From NCBI GenBank assembly GCA_902579105.1, contig CACHFM010000001.1, positions 62,001 to 126,000 of the forward strand: a stretch of 64,000 bases of DNA, written 5' to 3'. The notes under the pieces are model-generated. The model saw only the letters and a program-made list of their open reading frames with translations. It searched no databases and was not told where the DNA came from. This stretch comes from an uncultured Pelagibacteraceae bacterium. GTDB lineage: Bacteria > Pseudomonadota > Alphaproteobacteria > Pelagibacterales > Pelagibacteraceae. Below are positions 14,708 through 25,237 of this stretch, one piece after another. Position 1 is the stretch's first letter; the number at the start of each line of letters is the position of its first letter. Position numbers and translations under genes: made by a program.

Positions 14708-15253
14708 CTATAAAGGTTGAATTACCATAATCATTTGCTTTCCGTCAAACTTAGGATCTGATTCTACCTTGCCAATTTCTTTCATATCTTCCTTAATTTT
14801 ACCCATTAGTTCATTTCCTAAATGCGAATGTTGAAGTTCCCGACCTTTAAATCTAATTGTAAATTTTACTTTATCACCTTTAGCAATAAATTTTTTTGCA
14901 TTTTTAACTTTAAATTCATAATCATGAGTTTCTGTAACTGGCCTCATTTTAATTTCTTTCAATAAAACAATTTTTTGTTTCTTCTTTGCAAGATTGGCTT
15001 TCTTTTGAGCATCATATTTAAATTTACCCATATCCATTATTTTACATACAGGTGGATTCGTATTAGCTGCAATTTCAATTAAATCTAATCCTTGATTTTT
15101 CGCCATTGAGATTGCTTCATTAGTATTCATTACTCCAAGATTTTCACCATCACTTGCAATAACTTGTACGTCTGGAGAAGAAATCCTATTATTAGATCTT
15201 GGACCCTTGTCCTTAGTTCTTCTTTGAAAATAATTTTTTTTAAAATCTACCAC
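14708..15253 (-). CDS. infC: Translation initiation factor IF-3
   Basis: GENLGVMNTNEAISMAKNQGLDLIEIAANTNPPVCKIMDMGKFKY; operon context. Confidence 0.96.
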   Translation of the reverse strand: MVDFKKNYFQRRTKDKGPRSNNRISSPDVQVIASDGENLGVMNTNEAISMAKNQGLDLIEIAANTNPPVCKIMDMGKFKYDAQKKANLAKKKQKIVLLKEIKMRPVTETHDYEFKVKNAKKFIAKGDKVKFTIRFKGRELQHSHLGNELMGKIKEDMKEIGKVESDPKFDGKQMIMVIQPL

Positions 15254-17173
15254 TTATTTTGATGATGCTTTGTTTAAAGCAGAGAAAGTTTTTAAGAACA
15301 AATTCAAATCTATATTTTCTTGTTTATTAGAGTCTAATCTTCTAATCGTTACAGAATTAGAGTCAACTTCTTTTTTACCACAAATTAATAAAAGAGGTAT
15401 TTTTGCTAGAGAATGATCTCTAATTTTATAATTTAAATTTTGATTTTTTAAATCTACTGCAGAACTAATGCCTGCATTTTTTATTTTTTTAGATACTTCA
15501 ACTGCGTAATCATTAAATTCCTCTGAGATAGGTATTACCATTGTCTGCAAAGGAGATATCCAGAAAGGAAACTTACCTGCATAGTTTTCAATTAGAATTC
15601 CAACAAATCTCTCTAAAGAACCAAATAACGCTCTATGTAGCATAACTGGAACTTTTTTAGTTCCGTCTTTATCAATATATGATGCATCCAATCTTCCAGG
15701 TAAGTTTAAATCAACCTGTAAAGTTCCACATTGCCAATCTCTACCGATTGCATCTCTTAAAACAAATTCAATTTTTGGACCATAAAATGCTCCCTCACCC
15801 TTATTAATACTATATTCTAACTTGGAAGCTTTTACTGCTTCAAGCAAAGAAGCCTCTGCTTTATCCCAAATTTTATCATCTCCAACTCTTACCTCTGGTC
15901 TATCAGCATATTTAAGAATTACATTTTCAAAACCAAGATCTTTATAAATATCTAAAATTAAATTAGTTACCTCTAAACATTCACTAGTAATTTGATCTTC
16001 AGAACAAAATATATGAGCATCATCTTGAGTGAACGCTCTTACCCTTAATAATCCATGTAAGGCTCCAGATGGTTCATACCGATGTACTTTTCCAAATTCT
16101 GCAATACGTAAAGGAAGATCTCTATAACTTTTTAAACCTTGATTAAATACTTGAATATGCCCAGGACAATTCATTGGTTTAATTGCAAATACTTTTTCAT
16201 CAGGAGTTTCTGAAGTATACATATTTTCTCCATATTTTTCCCAATGCCCAGATTTTTCCCATAGTTGTCTATCTAATATTTCTGGTGTATTTACCTCTCT
16301 ATAACCGGCAGCATCTTGTCTACTTCTCATATAGTTAATTAATTTCTGAAATAGGGCCCATCCCTTTTCATGCCAAAATACTGATCCAGGACTTTCTTCT
16401 CTAAAATGAAATAGGTTCATTTCTTTTCCAAGTTTTCTATGATCTCTTTTTTCAGCTTCTTCAATTCTTTTCAAATAATCTTCTAGTTCTTTTTGATTTG
16501 CCCAACTAGTTCCATAAATTCTTTGAAGCATTTCATTATTTGAGTCTCCTCTCCAATATGCACCTGAAACTTTCATTAATTTAAATGCTTTACCAATTTT
16601 TCCAGATGAAACTAAATGAGGACCCCTGCATAAATCGTACCAATTTTCCCCATGATGATAAACAGAAAGTTCTTCATTTCCCGGAATACTTTCAATTATT
16701 TCAGCTTTATATTTTTCACCAATCTTCATAAAATGACTAATTGCTTTTTCTCTTTCCCAAACTTCTCTTCTTGTTTTAACATCTTTGTCAATTATTTCAG
16801 ACATTCTTTTTTCAATCTTTTTAAGATCATCATTTGTGAATGGTTCCTTTCTGGCAAAATCATAATAAAATCCATTTTCTATAACTGGTCCAATTGTTAC
16901 TTGAGTGCCTGGATATAATTCTTGAACAGCCATAGCCATTATATGTGCTGTATCATGTCTAATAACCTCTAATCCTTCAGGGTCTTTTGAAGTAAAAATT
17001 TTAACAGCGCTGTCTTTATTTATTTCAAAATATAAATCTTTAAGTTCACCATCTACACTAATTATAAGTGCTTGTTTGGCTAATGATTTACTAATTTTTT
17101 CTGCTACTTCTATCCCAGTAACTTTGTTAGGGAAATCAATACTGTTTCCATCTGGTAATGTTATTGTAGGCAT
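15254..17173 (-). CDS. thrS: Threonyl-tRNA synthetase
   Basis: TGS domain, HDTAHIMAMAVQELYP, KPMNCPGHIQVF, VMLHRALFGSLERFVGILIENYAGKFPFW. Confidence 0.97.
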   Translation of the reverse strand: MPTITLPDGNSIDFPNKVTGIEVAEKISKSLAKQALIISVDGELKDLYFEINKDSAVKIFTSKDPEGLEVIRHDTAHIMAMAVQELYPGTQVTIGPVIENGFYYDFARKEPFTNDDLKKIEKRMSEIIDKDVKTRREVWEREKAISHFMKIGEKYKAEIIESIPGNEELSVYHHGENWYDLCRGPHLVSSGKIGKAFKLMKVSGAYWRGDSNNEMLQRIYGTSWANQKELEDYLKRIEEAEKRDHRKLGKEMNLFHFREESPGSVFWHEKGWALFQKLINYMRSRQDAAGYREVNTPEILDRQLWEKSGHWEKYGENMYTSETPDEKVFAIKPMNCPGHIQVFNQGLKSYRDLPLRIAEFGKVHRYEPSGALHGLLRVRAFTQDDAHIFCSEDQITSECLEVTNLILDIYKDLGFENVILKYADRPEVRVGDDKIWDKAEASLLEAVKASKLEYSINKGEGAFYGPKIEFVLRDAIGRDWQCGTLQVDLNLPGRLDASYIDKDGTKKVPVMLHRALFGSLERFVGILIENYAGKFPFWISPLQTMVIPISEEFNDYAVEVSKKIKNAGISSAVDLKNQNLNYKIRDHSLAKIPLLLICGKKEVDSNSVTIRRLDSNKQENIDLNLFLKTFSALNKASSK

Positions 17174-18328
17174 TTAATTTAATATTCTTTTATACTCTGA
17201 ATAAGTAGAAAAGCACATTTTTTCAACATTAAATTTTTGAATTATATTTTTTCTTCCTTCAATACCAATTGTTTTTAACGATGATTCGTCCAAAGACAGT
17301 AATTTTAAAATTTTTTGACTTAATGCTTTTGAATTACCAGACTCAAATAAAAAACCAGTTTTATCGTCAATTATCGTTTCATTAGATCCACCAATATTAC
17401 TTGCTATTATTGGCTTTTCCATTGACTGGGCTTCTACAGCAACTCTACCAAAAGCTTCTGGTTCTATCGAGGCTGATACTACAATATCTGAAATTTTATA
17501 AGCTAAAGCCATATCTTTACAAGAATCAATAAATTTTATTTGATTCATCATTCTATATTGTTCAGTCAGTCTAATAAGTTTTTTTTTATATAAATCTCTA
17601 CCTTGATCACTTCCAAGGATAATTGCATAAAAAGCCTCGTAGCCAAGTTCAGTATTTACTAAATTAATAGCTTCGATAAAAAGCTCTTGTCCTTTCCATG
17701 AAGTAAGTCTTCCAGGTAATAAAATTATTTTTTTATCTTTCTCGATTTCCCATTTTGTTAATAATTTTTTTTCATCACTTTCTAATTTTGTGGTTGGATC
17801 AAAATAATCAACATTGATACCTCTAAATATAACTAAAAGTTTTTTTTTATTATCAAGATATTTAGAATAATTTTCTTTAATATGTGAAAAAATGAAATTA
17901 GATCCAGCTATAATCAAACTTGATCTAACCATTACTGAATTATAAAACTTTTTAAAATTATTTTTAAAATTATAAGTACCATGAAAAGTCGTAACAAATT
18001 TTCTACCAGTAATCATTGTAGCTAAGAAACAAGACCATGCAGGAGCTCTACTTCTGGCGTGCACTATTGAAATATTGTTAAATAAAATAATTCCAACTAA
18101 AGCTAAAAAATTAAAAAATATTAATATTGGATTCTTACTGTTAACAGGTAATCTAATGACTTTAACTTTTTTTTTATTAACAAATTTTAATAATTCACCT
18201 CCACTTGTCACTATAAACGAACCACAATTATTCTCAGATAAATAATGAGCAATATCATAACACCCTGTTTCTGCTCCTCCATAACCTAACTTTGGTATTA
18301 CTTGCAAAACTTTTAAATTAGATGTCAT
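17174..18328 (-). CDS. Glycosyltransferase family 4/1 (LPS/exopolysaccharide type)
   Basis: VIPKLGYGGAETGCYDIAHYL, LLPGRLTSWKGQELFIEA, PEAFGRVAVEAQSMEKPIIASNIGGSNETI. Confidence 0.85.
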   Translation of the reverse strand: MTSNLKVLQVIPKLGYGGAETGCYDIAHYLSENNCGSFIVTSGGELLKFVNKKKVKVIRLPVNSKNPILIFFNFLALVGIILFNNISIVHARSRAPAWSCFLATMITGRKFVTTFHGTYNFKNNFKKFYNSVMVRSSLIIAGSNFIFSHIKENYSKYLDNKKKLLVIFRGINVDYFDPTTKLESDEKKLLTKWEIEKDKKIILLPGRLTSWKGQELFIEAINLVNTELGYEAFYAIILGSDQGRDLYKKKLIRLTEQYRMMNQIKFIDSCKDMALAYKISDIVVSASIEPEAFGRVAVEAQSMEKPIIASNIGGSNETIIDDKTGFLFESGNSKALSQKILKLLSLDESSLKTIGIEGRKNIIQKFNVEKMCFSTYSEYKRILN

Positions 18329-18370
18329 CTGTTATAATTATATATTATTAGATGAATCATATAAATCATT

Positions 18371-19114
18371 ATGACAAATTTCAGATATCATAAAATCACA
18401 AAAACTAGGAAAATTAGATATATTTCTAAAATTTATAAAAATTCTTCATTTATTGTTTTTTTACATGGCTTTATGTCAGACTTAGAAGGGGAGAAACCTA
18501 AATCATTTTTAAATTTTGCTAAAAAAAATAAATTAAGCTTTTTAGCTCTAGAATATTCAGGACACGGTAAATCTTCAGGAGTTTTTACAAAAGGAAATAT
18601 TACTAAATGGAGTAATGAAACATCTATTTTAATAAAAAAAATTATAAAAAAAAAAGATTTTATAATTATTGGCTCAAGTATGGGTGCATGGATTTCATTA
18701 AAACAACTTCAAATATTTAAAAACCAAATTAGTGGTTTCTTAGGAATTGGCTCTGCTCCTGAATTTTTGGAAAAACTAATGTGGAAAAAATTCACAAAAA
18801 AAATGAAAACTGAAATAATAAAAAAAGGAATTTATTATCTAAAACATGGAGATTATGAATATCCCATAACTCTTCAATTAATTAATGATGGAAGAAAAAA
18901 CAAGGTTTTAAATAAAAAAACAAATTTAAAGATAAATGTCACCATGATTCATGGACAAAAAGATGAAGTTGTTCCAGTCTCATATTCAAGAAAAGTTTTA
19001 AAAATTTTTAAAAAAGCAAAAAAAAAATTAGTAATAATTAAAAATGGTGATCATAGTTTATCAAAAAAGAAATATCTTAAAATAATATTAAAAGAACTTA
19101 AATTAATTATTTAG
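18371..19114 (+). CDS. Alpha/beta hydrolase
   Basis: LHGFMSDLEG, GHGKSSG, nucleophile elbow IIGSSMGAWIS, C-terminal NGDHSLS. Confidence 0.82.
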   Translation: MTNFRYHKITKTRKIRYISKIYKNSSFIVFLHGFMSDLEGEKPKSFLNFAKKNKLSFLALEYSGHGKSSGVFTKGNITKWSNETSILIKKIIKKKDFIIIGSSMGAWISLKQLQIFKNQISGFLGIGSAPEFLEKLMWKKFTKKMKTEIIKKGIYYLKHGDYEYPITLQLINDGRKNKVLNKKTNLKINVTMIHGQKDEVVPVSYSRKVLKIFKKAKKKLVIIKNGDHSLSKKKYLKIILKELKLII

Positions 19115-22100
19115 CTTACTGCTTTTATATTGTTTTTTAAAGTTATTGGGTTTTTAAGTTTTTTTAACATTTCTTTTGGACAAACTTGTACAAAATTTTT
19201 TATTTCATCATTAAAGTTTTCAATTATATCTCCTGATAAAATTGATTGAGTTTCATTATGATGTTCTAGCACTAAATTTCTTAAAAAACTTTTCCAATAT
19301 TCAGTCTCTACATTTTGCCAAACAACTGAATCATTATTAACTTTTTTTTCAAATTCTTTTGTTTTATCATAAATAAAAGCGATTCCTCCTGTCATACCTG
19401 CAGCAAAATTATCTCCTACATCTCCAAGAACAACAACTGTTCCACCTGTCATGTATTCACAACCATTTGAATCACACCCTTCAATGACTGAAGTTGCACC
19501 TGAATTTCTTACTGCAAATCTGTCTCCTGCTTGTCCAGCAGCAAAAAGTTTTCCTGATGTTGCACCATAAAGAACTGTATTTCCTATAATAGTATTTTCT
19601 TTAGAAATTAAATTACTTTCATCTGAAAGTTTAATTGAAATTGTTGCACCAGATAATCCTTTTCCAACATAATCGTTTGCATCACCTTTAAGTATAAGTT
19701 TCAAACCTTTCATAGAAAAAGCACCAAAAGATTGCCCTGCAGAACCTTTAAAATTCAAAGTTAAAAAATTATTTTCCAATTTCTCATATCCATATTTATT
19801 GTACAAATTGTGCGATATTCTTGTGCCTACGGCTCTATTGGTATTTTTAATTATAAACTCTTTTTCAACTTTTTGTGAGTTGTCTAAAAAACTTTCAATT
19901 TCAGGCCATATTTGTTGATCTAAAGTATCCGGTACCTTATTAATTTCTTGATTTTCACAATATCGTTTATTGTTTCCTGGATCTGCTTGCACAAATAATG
20001 GATTTAAATCTAGATCATCTAAATTTGATGAACCTTTATTAACTTGCATTAATAAATCAGTTCTTCCGATTATATCATTTAGAGATTTAAAACCAATTTC
20101 AGCTAATATTTCTCTTACCTCTGTCGCAATAAAAGTAAATAAATTTACTACCTTATCAGGTGTACCTGAAAATTTTTCTCTCAATTTTTCATCCTGGGTA
20201 CAAACTCCTACTGGACATGTGTTTGAGTGACATTGTCTAACCATAATACATCCCATAGCAACTAAAGCTGTAGTAGCAACTCCGTACTCTTCGGCACCCA
20301 TCATTGCTGCAATTACAACATCTCTTCCGGTTTTAATACCACCATCAGTTCTTAAAGTAACTTTATGTCTTAAATTATTTAGTGTTAATACTTGATTAGC
20401 TTCTGTAAGTCCCATCTCCCAAGGTATACCAACATATTTGACACTTGTTTGAGGAGTAGCTCCTGTTCCTCCATTGTGACCTGAAATAAGAATAATGTCA
20501 GCCTTAGCTTTAGCAACTCCAGCTGCTATAGTTCCAACACCGGAAGAAGCAACTAGCTTAACTCCTATTCTAGCCTTTGGATTAACTTGTTTTAAATCAT
20601 AAATTAATTGAGCTAAGTCTTCTATTGAATAAATATCATGATGAGGTGGAGGAGAAATTAGTGTAACACCAGGTGTTGAGTGTCTTAATCTGGCAATTTC
20701 ATCGGTAACTTTAAAACCTGGTAACTGACCACCTTCACCAGGCTTTGCTCCTTGGGCGATTTTAATCTCAATTTCATTACAATTATTGAGATAATTTATT
20801 GTTACACCAAATCGTGCAGAAGCAATTTGCTTTACTCTAGAGTTTGCACTATCTCCACTATCCATAACCTTAAATCTATTTTCATCTTCACCACCTTCTC
20901 CACTACATGAGGCTCCTTTAATTCTATTCATACCTATTGCTAATGTTTCATGAGCTTCTTTTGATAAAGCTCCATGTGACATGCTTCCACTACCAAATCT
21001 TTTTAATATTTTTTCTATTGGCTCAACTTCAGATAATTCAATTGATGGACCTAGTTTTTTTTTTCGAAAATTAATTAAATCTCTTAAGTTGATTGGTGGT
21101 AAATTATATATACCTTCAACATATTTTTTATATGCTGAATATGAGTTTGATCCTACTGCACTTTGTAGTAAATGAATAAGTGTACCCTGATATTGATGAG
21201 TTTCACCATTTTTTCTGTATCTATAAATACCTCCAATGGGAAGAACTTTTTCTGTACTTTCAAATGCTTCTTTGTGAATCTGACGTATTTTTTTTTCAAT
21301 ACCTGTAAGTCCAATTCCTGAAATTTTAGAAGTTACTCCTGGAAAATAATCATCAACTATAGTTCTACTTAATCCAACAGTTTCAAAATTACATCCTCCT
21401 CTATAAGAACTTAACACTGATATTCCCATTTTGGACATTATTTTCAAAAGACCTGCGTTTACAGATTTTATATATCTCTGAATACAATCATCAAAACTAT
21501 ACTTTCCAAACAATTTCTTTTCATATCTTTGATATAAACTATCAAAAGCTAAATAAGGATTAACTGTTGTTGCACCTACTCCTATTAATGCAGCAAATGA
21601 ATGAGTATCTAAAGCTTCACCTGATTGAACATTAATCGAAACATATCCTCTTAATTTTTTTTCTATTAAAAAAGTATTAATAGCTCCAATACATAATAAC
21701 ATTGGCATTGGTAATTTATTAGATGAAAGTTCTTTATCACTTAAGATTAATTGTGTTATACCTTGCCTAACAGCAATTTCAGACTCTTTCTGAATTCTTT
21801 CAATTGCACTTAACAAATTTTCTTCATAAAAAAATGTACAATCTATAATCAATGAATTATTACCAAAGAAATTTGTAAATTTATTAAACTGTGAATTTGA
21901 TAATATTGGACTATTTAAAACATAAATATTTTCTTCAGTTAAAGTGTCAAAATCTAGTATATTTCCTAAATTTCCAAATCTAGTTTTTAAACTCATAACT
22001 TTATTTTCACGCAGTGAGTCAATTGGAGGATTTGTTACCTGGCTAAAATTTTGTCTAAAAAAGTGATAAAGTGGTCTATATTTATCAGATAATACTGCTA

Positions 22101-23619
22101 ATGGTGTATCATCTCCCATTGAACCAGTTGCTTCTTTTGCATCCTCAGCCATTGGATGTAAAATTAATTCTAAATCTTCTAAACTAATTCCAAATGTATG
22201 TTGTCTTCTTCTTAAATCTTCTCCATCAAAATTATTCTTCTCATTAGAAATATTTAATTTTTCATCTAAATCAATAATTTGCGAATTAAAGTGTTTAAAT
22301 TCCTTGGCTAAATAATCTTTAATTTTGTCATTTGAAAAAACTTTACCTTTCTCTATTCTAACTCCTATAATCTCGCCTGGGCCTAGTCTTCCTTTAGATA
22401 AAATCTTTTTTTCGTTTAGTTCTATCATTCCAGTTTCAGATCCAGCAAAAATAAGTTTATCTTTAGTTATTGCATATCTAAGAGGTCTTAATCCATTTCT
22501 ATCATTTGCAGCAATGACCCATTCATTATCTGTTGCTGCTATTGCAGCAGGCCCATCCCATGGCTCCATTGTGCTATTCAAAAAATTAAATAACTGCTGA
22601 TGATTTTTTGAGAGAGTTTTGTTTTTTTTTGACCATGCATCTGGAATTAACATTAATTTAGCTAAAGGAGCAGGTTGACCTGACTTATTCAACAATTCAA
22701 AAACATTATCTAATGCTGCTGAATCGGAAACTCCTTTTTGAATTACTGGTTTTAAATTTTCTATATTTTCAAAAAGTGGGCTACTCATTTCTTCTTCATG
22801 AACTTTCATCCAATTTTTATTTCCTTTATAAGTATTTATTTCGCCGTTATGAGCAACTGCTCTAAATGGTTGAGCTAAACTCCAGCTAGGTGCAGTATTG
22901 GTTGAAAATCTTTGGTGAAAAATTGCATATCTTGATATAAATCTTTTGTCTTTTAAATCTAAAAAAAAATCAGATATTGCTTCAGCTAAAAACATTCCCT
23001 TATAAATAATTGACTTAGAGCTAATGGAACAAATATAAAAATTATTTAAAGATAAATTAAAAGCTTTATTTTCTATTTTTTTTCTTGTTTCATAGATTTT
23101 TCTTTCTAATTCTTTATCAACTAAATTTAAATCATTTGGTTTAAATAATACCTGAATAATTTCAGGCATTGTTTGAAGAGCTTTTTCACCTAAAACTTTT
23201 GGGTTTACAGGAACTTGTCTCCAACCATAAATACTAAAATCATTTTTTGTTAATTCACTTTCAACAATTGTTTTGCAGTTTTCTTGTGAAGAATAATCAT
23301 TTCTTGGTAAAAAAATCATTCCAACACAAATTTCAGATTTATCATAGTCGTGTCCCGTAACTTGTATTTTTTCTATGAAAAAATCCTTTGGAATTTCCAA
23401 ATGTATTCCTGCACCATCCCCTGTTTTTCCGTCAGCATCAACTGCTCCACGGTGCCAGACGGCTTTTAAGGCCTCAATACCATACTCAACAACTGCTCTT
23501 GATTTTTTTCCCTCCGTAGAAGCTATCAATCCAACGCCACATGCATCATGTTCCATTTCACTACAATAAACATGATTCTTAGTGAGTAATTCTAAATTTT
23601 TTTTATAGTTTTTTATCAT
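19111..23619 (-). CDS. gltB: Glutamate synthase (NADPH) large subunit
   Basis: 1502 aa; CGVGLIAS catalytic N-terminal Cys, SGHNGGTGATPQTS, NTCPVGVCTQD cluster motif; followed by gltD. Confidence 0.97.
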   Translation of the reverse strand: MIKNYKKNLELLTKNHVYCSEMEHDACGVGLIASTEGKKSRAVVEYGIEALKAVWHRGAVDADGKTGDGAGIHLEIPKDFFIEKIQVTGHDYDKSEICVGMIFLPRNDYSSQENCKTIVESELTKNDFSIYGWRQVPVNPKVLGEKALQTMPEIIQVLFKPNDLNLVDKELERKIYETRKKIENKAFNLSLNNFYICSISSKSIIYKGMFLAEAISDFFLDLKDKRFISRYAIFHQRFSTNTAPSWSLAQPFRAVAHNGEINTYKGNKNWMKVHEEEMSSPLFENIENLKPVIQKGVSDSAALDNVFELLNKSGQPAPLAKLMLIPDAWSKKNKTLSKNHQQLFNFLNSTMEPWDGPAAIAATDNEWVIAANDRNGLRPLRYAITKDKLIFAGSETGMIELNEKKILSKGRLGPGEIIGVRIEKGKVFSNDKIKDYLAKEFKHFNSQIIDLDEKLNISNEKNNFDGEDLRRRQHTFGISLEDLELILHPMAEDAKEATGSMGDDTPLAVLSDKYRPLYHFFRQNFSQVTNPPIDSLRENKVMSLKTRFGNLGNILDFDTLTEENIYVLNSPILSNSQFNKFTNFFGNNSLIIDCTFFYEENLLSAIERIQKESEIAVRQGITQLILSDKELSSNKLPMPMLLCIGAINTFLIEKKLRGYVSINVQSGEALDTHSFAALIGVGATTVNPYLAFDSLYQRYEKKLFGKYSFDDCIQRYIKSVNAGLLKIMSKMGISVLSSYRGGCNFETVGLSRTIVDDYFPGVTSKISGIGLTGIEKKIRQIHKEAFESTEKVLPIGGIYRYRKNGETHQYQGTLIHLLQSAVGSNSYSAYKKYVEGIYNLPPINLRDLINFRKKKLGPSIELSEVEPIEKILKRFGSGSMSHGALSKEAHETLAIGMNRIKGASCSGEGGEDENRFKVMDSGDSANSRVKQIASARFGVTINYLNNCNEIEIKIAQGAKPGEGGQLPGFKVTDEIARLRHSTPGVTLISPPPHHDIYSIEDLAQLIYDLKQVNPKARIGVKLVASSGVGTIAAGVAKAKADIILISGHNGGTGATPQTSVKYVGIPWEMGLTEANQVLTLNNLRHKVTLRTDGGIKTGRDVVIAAMMGAEEYGVATTALVAMGCIMVRQCHSNTCPVGVCTQDEKLREKFSGTPDKVVNLFTFIATEVREILAEIGFKSLNDIIGRTDLLMQVNKGSSNLDDLDLNPLFVQADPGNNKRYCENQEINKVPDTLDQQIWPEIESFLDNSQKVEKEFIIKNTNRAVGTRISHNLYNKYGYEKLENNFLTLNFKGSAGQSFGAFSMKGLKLILKGDANDYVGKGLSGATISIKLSDESNLISKENTIIGNTVLYGATSGKLFAAGQAGDRFAVRNSGATSVIEGCDSNGCEYMTGGTVVVLGDVGDNFAAGMTGGIAFIYDKTKEFEKKVNNDSVVWQNVETEYWKSFLRNLVLEHHNETQSILSGDIIENFNDEIKNFVQVCPKEMLKKLKNPITLKNNIKAVS

Positions 23620-25055
23620 GCTACTTTTATTTTTTTTAATTCATTATTTTCAAGATAAGTCTTTATTGAATAAGCAACTTCTCTACCATCTTTTATGGCC
23701 CACACAACTAAAGATGCACCTCTAACAATATCTCCTGCAGCAAAAACACCGTTTAAATTTGTTTCCATAGTATCAAAATCTGCTTTTATAGTTCCCCATT
23801 TAGTCACTTGAAGTTCTTTTGCATCAAACAATAACGGTAAATTTTCTGGATCAAAACCAAGAGCTTTGATTACCATATCTGCTTTGATTTCAAATTCAGA
23901 ACCTTCTTTTATTTCTGGCCTTCTTCTGCCTGACTCATCTGGCTTACCTAGTTCAATTTGATCTACAATTAAATTTTCAACTTTATTTTTACCTTTAAAT
24001 TCTTTTGGGCTTGATAACCAAACAAATTCAACACCCTCTTCTTCTGCATTCGCAACTTCTCTGGCTGAACCTGGCATATTTTCTTTATCTCTTCTATATA
24101 AACATTTTACAGATTTTGCCTTTTGTCTAACAGATGTTCTTACACAGTCCATTGCTGTATCTCCACCACCAATAACTATAACATCTTTGCCTTCAGCATT
24201 AAGTATACCTTTATCAAATAATTCAACTTTATCTCCTAAACCTTTTTTATTTGACGCAGTTAGAAATTCCATTGCTGGAAAAATATTATCTAGATCTTTT
24301 CCAGGCAAATCTATCTCTCTTGGTTTATAAACCCCAGTTGCAATTAAAATAGCATCATGTTTTTTCCTCAGTTGATCTAAAGTTGCATCTTTACCAACTT
24401 CAAAATTTTGAACGAATTCTATTCCACTTTCTTTTAAAAGTTTTGTTCTTCTCTCAACAACATATTTTTCTAGTTTAAAATTTGGTATACCATAAATCAG
24501 CAAACCACCTGCTCTATCATATCTATCGTAAATAGTAATTTTATAACCATTTTTTCTTAATTGTTCTGCAGCTGCTAAGCCTGCTGGTCCAGCTCCAATT
24601 ATACCAACATTCTGATCTTTTTCATATTCTACTGAAATTGGTTTAACCCATCCTTGTTCCCAAGCATTATCAGTTATGTATTTTTCCATTGAACCGATAG
24701 TAACTGTTCCATGACCAGATTGTTCAATTACACAATTTCCTTCACACAATCTATCTTGAGGACATATTCTACCACAAACTTCAGGCATATTGTTTGTACT
24801 TTGAGCTAATTCGTAAGCTTCTTTCAGTCTGCCTTCAGCTGTTAGTTTAAGCCAATCAGGAATATTATTGCTTAAAGGACAGTGAACTTGACAAAAAGGT
24901 ACTCCACATTGAGAACATCTACTTGATTGCTCTTTAGCTTTTTCGGTTATAAATTCATCATAAATCTCATTAAAATCTTTTTTTCGGTTATCAACTTCCC
25001 TTTTAGGTGGGTTTTGTTGACCTATTTTTACGAATTTTAACATTTTATCAGGCAT
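23616..25055 (-). CDS. gltD: Glutamate synthase small subunit
   Basis: SSRCSQCGVPFCQVHCPLSNNIPDW, GAGPAGLAAAEQLRKNGY, VIGGGDTAMDCVRTS. Confidence 0.97.
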   Translation of the reverse strand: MPDKMLKFVKIGQQNPPKREVDNRKKDFNEIYDEFITEKAKEQSSRCSQCGVPFCQVHCPLSNNIPDWLKLTAEGRLKEAYELAQSTNNMPEVCGRICPQDRLCEGNCVIEQSGHGTVTIGSMEKYITDNAWEQGWVKPISVEYEKDQNVGIIGAGPAGLAAAEQLRKNGYKITIYDRYDRAGGLLIYGIPNFKLEKYVVERRTKLLKESGIEFVQNFEVGKDATLDQLRKKHDAILIATGVYKPREIDLPGKDLDNIFPAMEFLTASNKKGLGDKVELFDKGILNAEGKDVIVIGGGDTAMDCVRTSVRQKAKSVKCLYRRDKENMPGSAREVANAEEEGVEFVWLSSPKEFKGKNKVENLIVDQIELGKPDESGRRRPEIKEGSEFEIKADMVIKALGFDPENLPLLFDAKELQVTKWGTIKADFDTMETNLNGVFAAGDIVRGASLVVWAIKDGREVAYSIKTYLENNELKKIKVA

Positions 25056-25109
25056 AAATTTTAAAAATTTTTATTAAAATATACATTGTTTTTATTAATT
25101 AAACCCAAA

Positions 25110-25138
25110 AATAGGTCAGTTAATATGACCTTATTTTT
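25110..25138. promoter_or_regulatory. Inverted repeat followed by T-run in the divergent gltD/uppP spacer
   Basis: AATAGGTCA-GTTAATA-TGACCTTATTTTTTT. Confidence 0.5.
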
Positions 25139-25237
25139 TTATTTTCTTACATAAATTATGGTTTTTTAATTATTGCATAGCTAATATGATCAAATCGAAT
25201 TGTTTTAAATGAATATTTTTTAAGTTACGTAGGTGAG

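Noticed and set aside
19970-23569. Several plus-strand ORFs inside gltB (19970-20230, 20981-21175, 22325-22600, 23375-23569)
   Set aside because: Antisense shadows of gltB with no family motifs
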